From Vitis vinifera (Eukaryota; Streptophyta; Magnoliopsida; Vitales; Vitaceae), in NCBI RefSeq assembly GCF_030704535.1, contig NC_081810.1, positions 24,094,501-24,158,500 of the forward strand: a stretch of DNA of 64,000 nt, read 5' to 3'. Shown here piece by piece: positions 1 through 12,649 of this stretch. A model generated the notes under the pieces. That model searched no databases, had not been told where the DNA came from, and worked only from the letters and a program-made list of their open reading frames with translations. How positions within the stretch are numbered: position 1 is the stretch's first letter; the number at the start of each line of letters is the position of its first letter. The position numbers and the translations under genes were made by a program.

Positions 1-400
1 TCTGTATAGTGGGATGTTAAGTCAACTTCAAAATTGAATTTTGAGGAAATCAATATTTTTCTATGGGTCCCAATGGTTCTTCTTGAGCTCTTATGCTTTA
101 GTGACACATTTTTTTTAGGGATATTTAGCATCTTTGTTTATACGTGTGCATAAAGGCATATTTATAAAAACACAAGATTGAACAAGAGCTTATGAACTAT
201 TATTTTGAATTACACTAATTAATTAATTTGAGCATAATAGGACTAATTAATTAATTTAAGCTTAATAGGATTAATTAATTAATTTGAGTCTAATAGGGCT
301 AATTAATGAAGTGGGCTTAACTCACTTAAGCCGACTGAAAAGCTTATATAAATCTCATTAGAGGTTAAGGCTTCATATCTGCTACCATTCAAACTTTTAA
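1..400 (+). repeat. Fragment of a dispersed LTR family (copy a)
   Basis: This stretch matches the middle and 3' part of an LTR-like repeat that recurs at about 13.1-14.7, 15.2-17.3, 22.2-22.7, 32.4-33.2 and, reversed, 62.5-64 kb. Shared landmarks are a block reading like gggatgttaagtcaactt, a 'bases of gggtcccaatggttc' tract, repeated ttaattaattaattt, and 'cttaagcc ... ttatataaatctcattagaggttaagg', which looks like the TATA region of the LTR promoter. The copy enters from outside the window, so its 5' end is not visible. No gene is seen here. Confidence 0.6.
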
Positions 401-639
401 TGACATGGAGACTAGGTAAGGACAAAGTGGGTATAAAAAGCCCACTCAGCATAGAGTGTACAAAAATCAAATATTTTTTTCACATTAACATGGGAATCTT
501 GGAATTCCAAAACTTGGGTTCTGAAAACCCATTTATTTCCAAATGGCCGGCCCAAAACATACTTTTCCCTGCATGAAAACTACTCTTATTTTGGTTATTT
601 TTGGGCCAACAATCCTAGCAAATGACTTCACCTTTCATT

Positions 640-2400
640 TTTTTTTTTTGCCATAAAATGACATTGATTAATTATGGGATACTAATTTTTTAATATTGAC
701 TAGATTGATATTTTTCTTTAAATTTGCTTTTATGCAAAGAACTATTGATAAATATTATTGGTTTGAGACATATTACTATATAATAAAATAATATTATAAG
801 AATTATTACAAATAATTAAAAACTTGTAGATATTCTATATTGTATCTCTAAGAGTAACAAATTATATCATGGTAAATGTAGTAAATATGTTAAACTATCA
901 CTATTTTAAATTTTATTAAATTTTACTAGCACAATATTTAAAGGATAATAAAAAAAGTAAATTTTATTATTTATGTACCCATACAATATAGGGAAAAATA
1001 TGTGTCTGTATACTTATATGAAAAAAATCACAAAATAGGAATTCAAGTTTATAAAATACAAATTTCAAGCGCCCATCGTTACAAATTTGTGAAGTTTTTA
1101 TTTAGAAATACTGTGCTTATATCGATTTTTAGAATGTTATCCTCCATATATTGTGTATATATTATGTTGGTTACGAGTGACAGAGTAATTATTCCTTTAA
1201 AATGAGTCTGTACTGTTGAAAAGGGGATTTGAATCTATTCTCAAACAAGGTTCATAAATAGCACTACCTTAAAATCCTATCCCTAAATTGATTTTTTAAC
1301 TAGAGATCATAGGGAGGGTTTTTATTCATGAGTAGGTGATTAATTAAGGACAAAAACAAATCTCAAATTCATCATTACCCATTTTTCATTAAATTAAATG
1401 AAGCTTACAATTTTTTTGGGTTAAAATCTTACCCTTGAATTGGATTACACCTTAAACTTATTTTTTGAAAAGACAGATACACCATAACAATTGTATGAAC
1501 TTATCTTTTGAAAAATAAAGTTAATGTTAAAAAAGTGGATTAGTCATTAAAAAATATGAGCTTAGTGTATAAAAAAATATATATATAGAGAGAAAAAAAA
1601 ATTGTCTTTCAAAAATATAAATTTAATGTAAACGCAAAAATTGGTTTTTAAAAGAAGATTTTAATGTTAGAAAAAATAGAACAAGTAACAAAAAATATAA
1701 TAAAGAGTCTAATTTAAAAAATAAATTCATATTTTGAAAAGATAAGTTTAATGTAAAAAAAAATCATAATTGTGAAAAAAAAATGACTTATAAAAAAATG
1801 AAGTGTTTAATATAAAAATGGAACAATAAAGTGGAGAAACTAGCATCCTTGTGGCTAGAAGTGTCATTTTTATATTTATTTTTAGAGGAATCCTTTGTTA
1901 TAATAATTTTTAAAACAACAAGGCTCCCCTTCTCCTAAAAATGAAAAAAGAAAAGACCCTAAAGATAATGTTGCCACATATTTCTCCCTTTGGGAAAGAT
2001 TTTGACATTGACACCTCACATGTGTTAATCATTTTCAATTCTAACTCTTTCTCATTTCCAAAACTCACTTTTTGAAAACATAGATACACCATAAATAGCT
2101 TTTGTACTTGTCTTTCAAAAAAATAAATTTAATATTAAAAATGTGAACTAATCTTTAAAAAATATGAGGTTAGTGTAAAAGAAATAGAAGAAAAAAGAAA
2201 AAAAAACTTATTTTTCAAAAAGGTAAATTTAATGTAAGCATAAAAATTATTTTTTATGTAATAAAACTAGAACTTTCATGTGACACTCATTTCTTCTAAA
2301 AAGAGCTTAATTAATTTAGAAAATAAATTTATATTTGGAAAGGACAAATTTAATATAAAAATAAATAAATTCATAATTTTGGAAAAAAATGAAATCGTGT
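640..2400 (+). repeat. SDR-upstream flank, block A (segmental duplication)
   Basis: AT-rich DNA without a gene. The part around 1160-1460 aligns by eye with 24470-24628 plus 26008-26100, the flank upstream of SDR copy 2: a run reading like gggatttgaatctat, then a tract ending gggagggttttt, then 'gaattggattacacc' against 'gaattggattccacg'. The paralogous site holds a transposon (24629-26007) that is absent here, so block A is an empty site for it. Within block A, a motif reading tttttgaaaagacagatacac (around 1460) recurs around 2070, which suggests a local duplication. The small ORFs are low-complexity. Confidence 0.55.
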
Positions 2401-2479
2401 TTTATAAAAAAAAAAACGAGTTTATCGTAAAAACAAGACAAGAGTTATTTTGATGGATTAAACTAATTAGGAAGATCCA

Positions 2480-2900
2480 TGGGAAATCTTGAATCTGTAA
2501 TTTCTCAAACCTTGTAATATTTGATATTATGCCTTGTGTTTTGAATTTTAGAACAATGCCTAATTTCTTACACTTTGTAATATGTGATTTTGTGCATTGT
2601 GTCCACACTTTTAAAATAATGCCATAACTTGCAAGAATTAAGTAATGGTGGTTGGAGGCTTGGAACCCCCATTGATGATGATGCCTGCAATCTGTGAATG
2701 GCAGCTTAAACATTATAATATTTGATTTTGTTCATTGTATTCACAACTTGAAAACATTACTTAATGTCTCAAACTTTGTAATTAATGTTTGATTTTGTGA
2801 ATTGTGTTCACAATTTTAAAACAAAGCCATAGCTTGTAGGAAGTTATGGTGGTAGGAACCCCACTAATGATGCTTAGAATCTATAAACGACACTGGCCAT
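2480..2900 (+). repeat. Imperfect ~205-bp direct duplication
   Basis: Two successive segments (about 2560-2690 and 2770-2870) share the order 'ctttgtaat...tgattttgtg...attgtgt.cacac/cacaa...ttttaaaa.aa.gccata.cttg..ag', followed by a ggtggt tract and a ggaacccc tract. Similarity is high enough to see by eye but interrupted by small indels. No coding frame spans it. The rest of 2900-3250 shows nothing recognisable. Confidence 0.5.
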
Positions 2901-3254
2901 TGGCACTGTTTTTTTCTTCTTTTTTTTGTTGGGCATAGTTATTAACCAGTGGGCATATTTCTTGGCTGTAGAGATTAGTCTTAAGAAGGCTGTGGAATGT
3001 TTACCAATATATCAATTAATTTAGGTTAGAATTTGGCACTTACATTGAGAAAACGTGTGGGCATATTACTGATTCTGTACTGAGTAGACAGGAGTTGAGC
3101 CTTACACATGCATCAAGGAAATAGAAGTATGCACGTCTGTCTGAAAAATAATTGAATGTCAGTTTGGAATAGGTAGGATGATCATTTCAGATAATTGGTT
3201 ACAATTCAACCATGATAAGTTCAAAGCTGTTTCCAAAACTTAATATGAATGGAG

Positions 3255-4375
3255 AGGCCTTCGCCTTTGGTATGGAGGTCGATATACCAATGGCCCCTAG
3301 GTTAGAATCTTTCCCTTTAAATTGATTTTTTGACTTCACATCATAAGGAGGATTTTTCTACACAAATATCATATTTTTTTCTTTCCTTTGTACTTTTCGG
3401 AACCAAACATAACTTAAAGGAAAAAAAGTAGAAAAAAATAATAAAAAGAAATAAAAAGTGAAATAAAATAAATAAAAAAAGTTTAAAATCAATAAATTAT
3501 TTTTATATCGTTCTTAAAAAAAATTAATTATATTTTATTTTTATTTTTTTATTAAACATAATAAAATTGTTTTGTTTAACTTTTTTTCTTTTCTTTTTTT
3601 GGCTTTTTCTTTTAATCAAACGTAGTTAAAAGAAAAAAAAAATTAAATATGGTTTTACAAATTTTTAAAAAATTAAATTTGATTTATGATTCTAATTATG
3701 TTAGAATCTTATCTCCTTATATAAATTTTATGTCCAAACTTATCATTTGAAAAGATGGAGTGAATTTGTCTTTTGAAATAAATTAATTTTTGTAAAGAAA
3801 AAAGATATTATATTAAAAAAAAAAATTTAACGTGAAAATTGAGAATTATCTTTCAAAAAAAAAAGATTTGAATATAATAAAAAATAAAATAAGTGAGAAA
3901 GAATATATTGACTGTGAATTCCTTTGTTAATAAAATCTTCTAAAATAATATTTTCCTAAAAAAAAATCCCGGATAGGAGACTCAATCGTGAACATTGCCT
4001 AAAATAAGAACATCGGACAATAAAATCATGTGCGTAATATGAATCTTTTTCTAAGGTAGACAATCATGACACGACATTATAAATTAATGTCATTCGTCAT
4101 CTGCCCACGTGTTTAGGTAATATGAATCTCTTTCTAAAGTGAACGGTCATGACAGGACATTATAAATTAATGTCATCGGTCCTGTGCCCACGTGTTTAGG
4201 TAATATGAATCTTTTTCTAACGTGGACGGTCATGATAGGACATTATAAATTAATGTAATCAATCATGTGCCCACGTGTTTAGGTAATCTGAATCTTTTTC
4301 TAAGGCATTATAAATTAATGTCATCATTTTGCAATTTGCGTGCAGGCAGCTTTATCCTCATCTCCGGCACATTTA
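3255..4375 (+). repeat. Orphan SDR promoter block B
   Basis: This block is a second copy of the region immediately upstream of SDR copy 1 (block C, 6790-8569). Both begin with the shared run tttggtatggaggtcgatat, continue through 'cccctaggttagaat', an AT-rich Tourist-like segment and 'atccggatagga', and reach the SDR leader 'gcaggcagctttatcctcatctc'. In block B similarity stops about 30 bp before the expected ATG, where Copia-derived DNA begins. It is therefore a promoter and leader without a gene. It keeps a TATA-like ttataaattaatg that is shortened to ttaattaatg in block C. Confidence 0.75.
4034..4316 (+). repeat. 83-bp tandem array with one G-box per unit
   Basis: About 3.4 units with starts at 4034, 4117, 4200 and 4283, spaced exactly 83 bp and beginning 'gtaatatgaatc' (last unit gtaatctgaatc). 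Each unit boundary carries 'gcccacgtgtttag', putting the palindromic G-box CACGTG at 4106, 4189 and 4272. Units also contain a 'tcatgacaggacattataaattaatgtcat'-like stretch in diverged form. Block C has one such G-box (7660). G-boxes are bound by plant bZIP and bHLH factors; that these work is an inference. Confidence 0.85.
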
Positions 4376-4384
4376 TAATACTTT

Positions 4385-6785
4385 AAGTTGCTCTTCCGTT
4401 AAAAACTTTATCAATAAAATCCAATAGGACAAAACCTAGATGAAGGAAAAAATATTATAGTACACTAACACTTTTTTACAAGTACACTCTCTCTCATGTC
4501 GATATCCTTGAGTTGACGCATCTCAATCTTGTATATTAACTTCTTGAATGTTGAGATTCACAATAACTTTGTGAATAAACATGTTAGATTATCACTTGAA
4601 CGTATTTGTTGAATATCAATTTCATTACTCTTTTGGAGTTCATTTGTATAAACGAATTTTGGTGAAATGTGTTTAGTTCTATCTCCTTTAATATAACACC
4701 ATGTTATCTGTGCAATACATGCAATATTATCTTTAAATAATATTATCGGGTTACCTTTGATAAAGGAGAGAGTCCACATGATTCTTGAATATGTTGGATT
4801 ATAGATCTTAACCATACACATTCATGACTTACTTCATGAATTGCAAGTATTTCTAAATGATTTGATAAAGTGACCACCATTATTTGTTTAACAAATCTCC
4901 ATGAAATAGTAGTATCATTGTAATTAAACATATACCCCATTTGTGACTTACCTTTATGTGGATCTGAAAGGTATCCTAGTTCTGCATATCCAAGTAATTG
5001 TTGTTTTAATTCTCTTAAGTAAAATAGACTCATATTAGTAGTTCCGCGAAGATGACGCAATATATGTTTGATACCATTCCAATGTTTTCGAGTTGGAGCG
5101 GAACTGTATCTTGCTAATAAATGGATAGAAAAAACAATGTTTGGATGTGTACAATTGACAAGATACATAAGTGCACCAATAGTATTAAGATATGATATAT
5201 ACTTCAAGACCAAGTAATTCTTTACATTTTTCACAAGGACGAAATGAGTTCTTCTTCACATCAAGTGATCAAACAATCATTGAAGAACTTAAAGGATGTC
5301 ATTTATTCATTTAAAAATGCTTCAAAATTTTCTTAATGTATGTTGATTGATGTACTAAAACTCCATTAGAAAAATATTTGATCTATAGGTCGAGACAAAT
5401 TTTTTTTTTTTTTCCAAAATCTTTAATCTCAAATTCTTTTTTCAAGTAATTTTTTGTTCTTGTGAGCTCTTCAAGAGTTCCAACAAGATTTAAGTCATCA
5501 TCACACATTGCAATAATTGCAAATCTGGTTTTTGATTTCTTAATGAAGATGTATGGACATATAGCGTTATTCACATACCTTTCTTTTAGCAAGTATTCGC
5601 TAATGCAATTGTACCACATGCATCCGGATTGCTTTAATACATACAAGGATCATTGTAACTTGATTGAGTACATGCTATGAGGTTTTGTACTATTTTCTTT
5701 AGGCAATTTAAATCCTTTAAGGATTTTCATGTATATATCATTATCCATGGATCCGTATAAATATGTTGTAATAACATCCATGATATGCATATTCAGTCAT
5801 TCTGAGACTGCCAAACTAATTAAGAAACAAAAAGTGATTGCATTCATGATAAGAGAGTATGTTTCCTCGTAGTCAATATCAAGTCTCTATGAGAAACCTT
5901 GTGCTACTAATCGTGTTTTATATCTTATGATCTCATTATTTTCATTGTATTTTCGTACAAATACCCATTTGTACCCAATAAGCTTTACATCTTCAGGTGT
6001 TTGGACTGTAGGTCCAAAAACTTCTTGTTTTGTTATTGAGTTTAACTCTGCCTGCATAGTTTCTTTCCATTTTGGCCAATCATTTCTATGTTGGCATTCC
6101 TCAACATTATATGGTTTGGGATCTTTATCATTTCTTATGATATCAGAGGCCGCTTGGAAAGCGAAAATATTATTAATAACAATATTGTTTCAATCTCATA
6201 TTTCTCCCGTGTGTACATAACTTATTGAGATCTCACAATTTTTAGGTACCTATGCCTCTTCAGGTGTTTCTTGTTAAATATGTGCCTCTTTAAGGGCTTT
6301 CTACATTATTTGTGCCTCTTCTAGAGTTATAGATTTATCAATTTTAGACTAATCAGTTATTTTGATGACCTCTTCTAAAGTGCCAAAATTTTCTTGTGTT
6401 CTACTCTTCTGGGGAGTTACATCATTTGAACTGACATGTCTACCATGTTTCAGGCGTATCTTAGATTCATTTGTTAACTATCTTATAGGGACATCAATCC
6501 GTGTTGGAGTATTTGTAGCCGGGGTATGTGACTTTGTCACTTTCTTTATATCAATGAATGTATCTAGTAATTGATTTGCAAGATTTTGCAAATGAATGAT
6601 CCTTTAAACTTCTAGTTTACATTGATTTGTACGAGGATCAAGATGGAACATAGTAGATGCGTTCCAAGTAATTTCTCATCATTCTTCATAAATCGACTGT
6701 TCTCCCCCTAATAACAGGAAAACACTCTTATTATAATAGTCTAAGGGATTCTGTTGGGCAGAAATCTAACTACTTGAACTCCTTT
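4385..6785 (-). mobile_element. Decayed Ty1/copia polyprotein fragment (RT and RNase H)
   Basis: Reading on the minus strand, integrase-RT linker sequence begins near 6230, reverse transcriptase lies around 5950-5380 (segments like YVLKQSGCMWYN, and CDDDLNLVG in place of the usual YVDD-type motif), and RNase H runs 5234-4558 (LGYAELGYLSDPHKGKSQ, SNHLEILAIHEVS, KGDRTKHISPKF, IQQIRSSDNL). Near 4500 the frame carries the family C-terminus-like IEMRQLKD, followed by a polypurine-like region. Multiple frameshifts and stops break the frame, so it is dead. No LTRs flank it; it is sandwiched between promoter blocks B and C. A plus-strand reading of the same DNA gives only shadow ORFs. Confidence 0.85.
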
Positions 6786-6789
6786 TGCT

Positions 6790-7702
6790 TTTGCCTTTGG
6801 TATGGAGGTCGATATACCAATGGCCCCTAGGTTAGAATGTTTCCCTCTAAATTGATTTTTTGAGTTCACCCCATTAGAAGGGTTTTTCTACACAAATATC
6901 ATATTCCCAAAAAATTAAAAGAAGAATGCAATAATAATAATGAAAAGATTTATATATTTTTTTCAAACTTATTTTATTTATTTTCATCTATTATATAAAG
7001 ATTAAATAATTCAAAATATGTAGATTATTGACTAATTTTAATTATATTTTATTTTCTTTTATCAAACATGATAAAACCATTTTTCCTAAATTTTTTTTCT
7101 TTTTTAGTGTTTGTTTTAAAACAAAGGTAGTCAAAAGAAAAAAAAAAGAAAAAAGAAAAAAAACATTGAATATGTTTTCATGCTCTTTTAAAAAAAAAAT
7201 TAAATTTGATTCATGATTCTAATTAGGTTAGAATGTTATCCTCTCATATGGATTTTATGTCTAACTCATCATTTGAAAAGATTGAGTGAATTTGTCTTTT
7301 GAAAAAATCAATTTTTGTAAAGGAAAAATCATATTTTGAAAAAATAAATTTAACTTAAAAACTGAGAATTATCTTTTCACAAAAAGATTTGAATGTAAAA
7401 AAAAGATAAAATAAGTGAGAAAGAATATATTGAACGAAAATAACATATTTTAGTATTTAGTTTTTAAACCATCCTTTGTTAATAAAATCTTTTAAAATAA
7501 TATTTTCCTAAAAGAAATCCGGATAGGACACTCAAGCATGAACCTCGCCTAAAATAAGAAAACATGATACAATAAAATTATGTACCCGCTTATTTAGGTA
7601 ATATGAATCTTTTTCTAAGGTGGGCAGCAGGTGGGCAGCCATGATATCAGTTATGTGCCCACGTGTTTAGGTAAAATGAATATTTTTATAATGTGGGTGG
7701 TA
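6790..7702 (+). repeat. SDR promoter block C, distal part
   Basis: Direct repeat of block B: it starts with the same 'cctttggtatggaggtcgat' and runs through 'ggttagaat', an AT-rich Tourist-like MITE body (about 6905-7135, resembling 9830-10051) and 'atccggataggacactcaag'. It holds a single G-box CACGTG at 7660-7665 instead of the three of block B. Similarity to block B is broken at 7709 by an insertion and resumes at 8475. No gene is seen. Confidence 0.7.
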
Positions 7703-7708
7703 TCAGCC

Positions 7709-7891
7709 AATATGAAAATCTCGGTAATCATGGATATATCGGTATTTTAATTTTATGAATATATCAGATATATGGAATACATATCGATGGATATTTTGAT
7801 ACAAAATATCGGTAACGTAAAAATTAATAAAAATTATGAAAATATTAAAAAAAAAAACAATTTATAAGAATTAAAAATAAATATTTTAAAC

Positions 7892-7927
<36 letters not shown>

Positions 7928-8474
7928 TCATATTTGATAATAATATCCTCTACATGTATAAAAAAATATAAATTTTATAAATGTACATTTATTATTAAGT
8001 TGTATTATATATTATTTTATAATATTATTATGATAATATGTCTAATTTTAAAATATATTTAATATTAAAATTATGGTCGATTTTAATTTATAAGTATTCA
8101 TTGATATAAAATAAATAATAATATATGCATAATTTTTTTAATATTTATTTTTATTATATTTAATAAATATATAGATTATATAAAAAGACCTATTAAGAAA
8201 ATTATGTTTTTATATTTTTGGTAATAAATTAAATTAAGTATAAAAATAAAATAATTATAATTTATTTATTTAATAATAAAAAAACCGAAAAATTAGTGAC
8301 ATATCTATTAAATATCTAGAAATCGAAAAAATAAAAAAATTGATAAAATATCAATAAAATATATGAAAATATTGGTTGACGGATATATTTTCCTAAATTT
8401 TGTATCGGTATCCATGAATATTGGATATATCATGGATATATCGACGATATATCCAGATATTTTAATCCTGGATG
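7709..8474. mobile_element. 766-bp AT-rich insertion in the SDR copy 1 promoter
   Basis: The insertion is flanked by a matching 6-bp TCAGCC (7703-7708 and 8475-8480) and interrupts a sequence that is continuous in block B, which supports it as an insertion. Its ends are rich in 'atatcgg' and 'ggatatatc' words in partly inverted arrangement: near the left end 'catggatatatcggtatt', near the right end 'tcatggatatatcgacgat'. The interior is nearly pure A/T, including a TA run around 7898-7922. There is no coding capacity. The class is uncertain: a non-autonomous DNA element is likely. It ends about 95 bp before the SDR ATG. Confidence 0.65.
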
Positions 8475-8569
8475 TCAGCCATGACAGGACATTAATTAAT
8501 GTCATCATATAGCAATTTGCATGCAGGCAGCTTTATCCTCATCTCAGGCATCCAAGCAAGCATTTATCT
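8475..8569 (+). promoter_or_regulatory. Proximal promoter and 5' leader of SDR copy 1
   Basis: This matches the end of block B (about 4290-4375) and, less closely, 26440-26586 upstream of SDR copy 2. Shared pieces are 'catgacaggacatta', 'aatgtcatcat' and 'gcaggcagctttatcctcatctcaggcatccaagcaa'. In block B the TATA-like word reads ttataaattaatg; here it is ttaattaatg, so a possible TATA box has been lost or moved. No transcript start can be read from the sequence alone. Confidence 0.5.
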
Positions 8570-9604
<1,035 letters not shown>

Positions 9605-9725
9605 GGAAATGATTTAAGGTTTTTAATCCATGATTTGGTTCACAGTAGTTTGTATTTGTTATATGAAACTACCTAGGTGTGAATAGGTAGTTCTTTTCCT
9701 TTTTAGTCCAAGTTTTTATTTTTTA

Positions 9726-10051
9726 GGCTATGTTTGGTTCCCGGAAAATTTGAGGGAAAATACAAGGGAAAGAAAATACAAAGGAAAAATAGAAGGAAAG
9801 AAAAAGTGAAGGAAAATAAAAAAATAGATTAAAATTTGATAAATTATTTTTTTTGTTATTTCAAACTCATTTTATTTATTTTAACTCATCAATATAAAGA
9901 TTAAATAATTTAAAAATATATAAGTTTTTAATTAGTTTTAATTATATTTGATTTTCTTTGATATTTTTCATATGACAACCAAACATGAGAAAATCATTTT
10001 CCTTAACATTTTTTTTCTTTCCTTTGTACTTTCCAGGAACCAAACATAGTC
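9726..10051. mobile_element. Tourist-like MITE downstream of SDR copy 1
   Basis: A 326-bp AT-rich element with terminal inverted repeats: GGCTATGTTTGGTTCCCGGA at the left and, reverse-complemented from the right, GACTATGTTTGGTTCCTGGA. A 3-bp TTA flanks both ends (9723-9725 and 10052-10054), the target duplication expected of PIF/Harbinger-type Tourist elements. The matching flank of SDR copy 2 (about 27745-27765) runs through without it, giving an empty site. No ORF. Related bodies lie at 6905-7135 and 51133-51351. Confidence 0.85.
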
Positions 10052-10234
10052 TTAATCTTTTTGGAAGAATTAGAGATGAAGTAGAGAAATTCAAACGCAC
10101 AATCACACACCAATTTGCATAGAAAAAAAATCAAATTTCCTAAAGACTTTGTGGATATAAAAACCACATAGTCTAAATATTGTAGAGCCGTAAACCTACT
10201 ATTGAAAGAGAAGTATATATATTAATTAATAAAG

Positions 10235-11900
10235 CTCAATACAATAGAGTTTACAAATCTCTCAATATTGTTTATGCTAAGAAAACATCTAAAATCAGAT
10301 GTACAATGTCCACAACACATCTAATGTGTGGTTTGTCATTTTCTAGTTTAATCAATTTTGGTCTAACATGAATCAAAGAGCTTGTATTTATAAGATTAGC
10401 CAGAATTTATCATTGGTACCAATATATCTCAAATCGAAAATCATTCTCTTTTCAAATAAAAAAGATTTAACAGCTAGCATAGCAATTGGATTGTCTTCTT
10501 AGGGATTACCATGCAAATCAACATTCATCTGTCAATTAATTGTATTTAGAACTAGAATTACTATTTGTAAAATGATTTTTTTAGATTTGGATAAAAGTTT
10601 AAAGAAAATCAGTTTAAAAACTAAGTAATTGATGAAATTTTACAAAAAGATAAAGATCAATATTTAGAAATATCAAACAATATACAGTTTTGGACAAAGT
10701 AGTGTAGGATTGCTTGTTTTTATGCATTAGATCTTTTTTTTTTTTAAAAAAAATATTCATTTTCATTCAATTAATGATAAAATACAGATGAATTAATAAC
10801 ACTCAATACAATAGAGTTTACAAATCTCTCAATATTGTTTATGCTAAGGAAACATCTAAAATAAGATGTACAATGTCCACAACACATCTAATGTGTGGTT
10901 TGTCATTTTCTAGTTTAATCAATTTTGGTCTAACATGAATCAAATAGCTTGTATTTATAAGATTAGCCAGAATTTTATCATTGGTACCAATATATCTCAA
11001 ATCAAAAATTATTTTCTTTTCAAATAAAAAAGATTTAACAACTAGCATAGCAATTGGATTGTCTCCTTAGGGATTACCATGCAAATCAACATTCCTCTGT
11101 CAATTAATTGTATTTAGGACTAGAATTACTATTTGTAAAATGAATTTTTTAGATTTGGATAAAAGTTTGAAGAAAATCAGTTTAAAAACTAAGTAATTGA
11201 TGAAATTTTACAAAAAGATAAAGATCAATATTTAGAAATATCAAACAATATACAGTTTTGGACAAAGTGGAGTAGGATTGCTTGTTTTTATGCATTAGAT
11301 CTCTTTTTTTTTAAAAAAAAAAAGAAGAAAATATTGATTTTCATTCAATTAATGATAAAATACAGATTAATTAATAACGCTCAATACAATAGAGTTTACA
11401 AATCTCTCAATATCGTTTATGCTAAGGAAACATCTAAAATCAAATGTACAATTCCACAACACATCTAATGTGTGGTTTGTCATTTTCTAGTTTAATGAAT
11501 TTTGGTCTAAAATGAATCAAAGAGCTTGTATTTATAAGATTAGCTAGAATTTTATCATTGGTACCAATATATCTCAAATCAAAAATCATTTCTTTTCAAA
11601 TAAAAAACATTTAACAGCTAGCATAGCAATTGGATTGTTTTCTTAGGGATTACCATGCAAATCAACATTCATCTGTCAATTAATTGTATTTAGGACTAGA
11701 ATTACTATTTGTAAAATGAATTTTTTAGATTTGGATAAAAGTTTGAAGAAAATTAGTTATAAAACTAAGTAATTGATGACATTTTACAAAAAGATAAAGA
11801 TCTCTATTTAGAAATATCAAACAATATACAGTTTTGGACAAAGTAGAGTAGGATTTCTCTTTTTTATATAAAAAAAATATTGATTTTCATTCAGTTAAAC
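10235..11900 (+). repeat. Three-copy tandem repeat, units of ~567-578 bp
   Basis: Three head-to-tail units begin 'ctcaatacaatagagtttac' at 10235, 10802 and 11380, each closed by 'ttttcattcaattaatgataaaatacag' or a variant. Units are very similar, so the amplification is fairly recent. A single diverged unit at about 28560-28720, downstream of SDR copy 2, carries 'aatagagtttataaatctct' and 'agatgtacaatatccataacgcatc', so the unit is an old part of the SDR downstream flank that was amplified only here. A 69-codon minus-strand frame in unit 2 is not kept in all units and has no recognisable domain. Confidence 0.9.
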
Positions 11901-11929
11901 TCTAATTCATCCCTAGATTACTCTTAGAT

Positions 11930-12640
11930 TTAGACATATATGATCTATGAAAAAACAATTGATCAATCATAATAAGAGCATCCAATGTATTCACTAAGAA
12001 TCATATAGGTGAAATCTACAACAAACAACAAAAGAATTCAACAAAAGATGAAAAAAAAATCTTAGATCTAAAAAGATAATGGTAGGGTTCATCATAGAGG
12101 AATGCACTCATTCCTTACCCTTAGTTGTACAAAGTTGATCTTTAAGATATCGAATGAATTTAGCCTTCCATTCCAAAATCTTCAAGTAAGAAATCATGGT
12201 TGGATGCCAAGAAAATTTCATAGATAATGGTTTTGGAGAGAAAATCTAATATACTCTCTAAAACAAACAATTTAATTAACAATTATGATATCTAAACCAT
12301 CTCTAACAAGTTATTTAAAGGTAGCTAGCACTTAATCATAACTTGACAAATCAGCTAACTAATCCTAGTAAAATTGAAGTAACTAAAAACAACTATGACT
12401 ATTGTTTATTATAGTAGTCAAAACAATTCGATACTCTTTTCTTCAATTTGATATCAATCCAACTAAAAAATTATCCTCACTCCAGCCTTCAATTTCAAAA
12501 TAGCCAATTTGATACAATGCGATGGTATTGGATACCACGATTTCTTTATTTTCCTTTATCGAATAGAACTTTGCATATAAAAATGATGCTTGATTTATTC
12601 TCATAAGTTTGTGCACTAAGCAAAATGAGATTTGATAGCA
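11930..12640. other. No gene seen
   Basis: AT-rich intergenic DNA between the three-unit array and an LTR fragment. I see no domain, splice-consistent frame or repeat ends. A 100-codon minus-strand frame at 12443-12745 has no recognisable motif and runs into an LTR fragment. Confidence 0.6.
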
Positions 12641-12649
12641 TTCGATAAC

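Noticed and set aside
4034..4316. CRISPR-like array
   Set aside because: Units are contiguous 83-bp tandem repeats without unique spacers, in a plant nuclear context; the 40-bp and 43-bp arrays fail for the same reason.
5462..6574. Plus-strand frames of 70-97 codons
   Set aside because: They are antisense shadows of the minus-strand Copia RT region.
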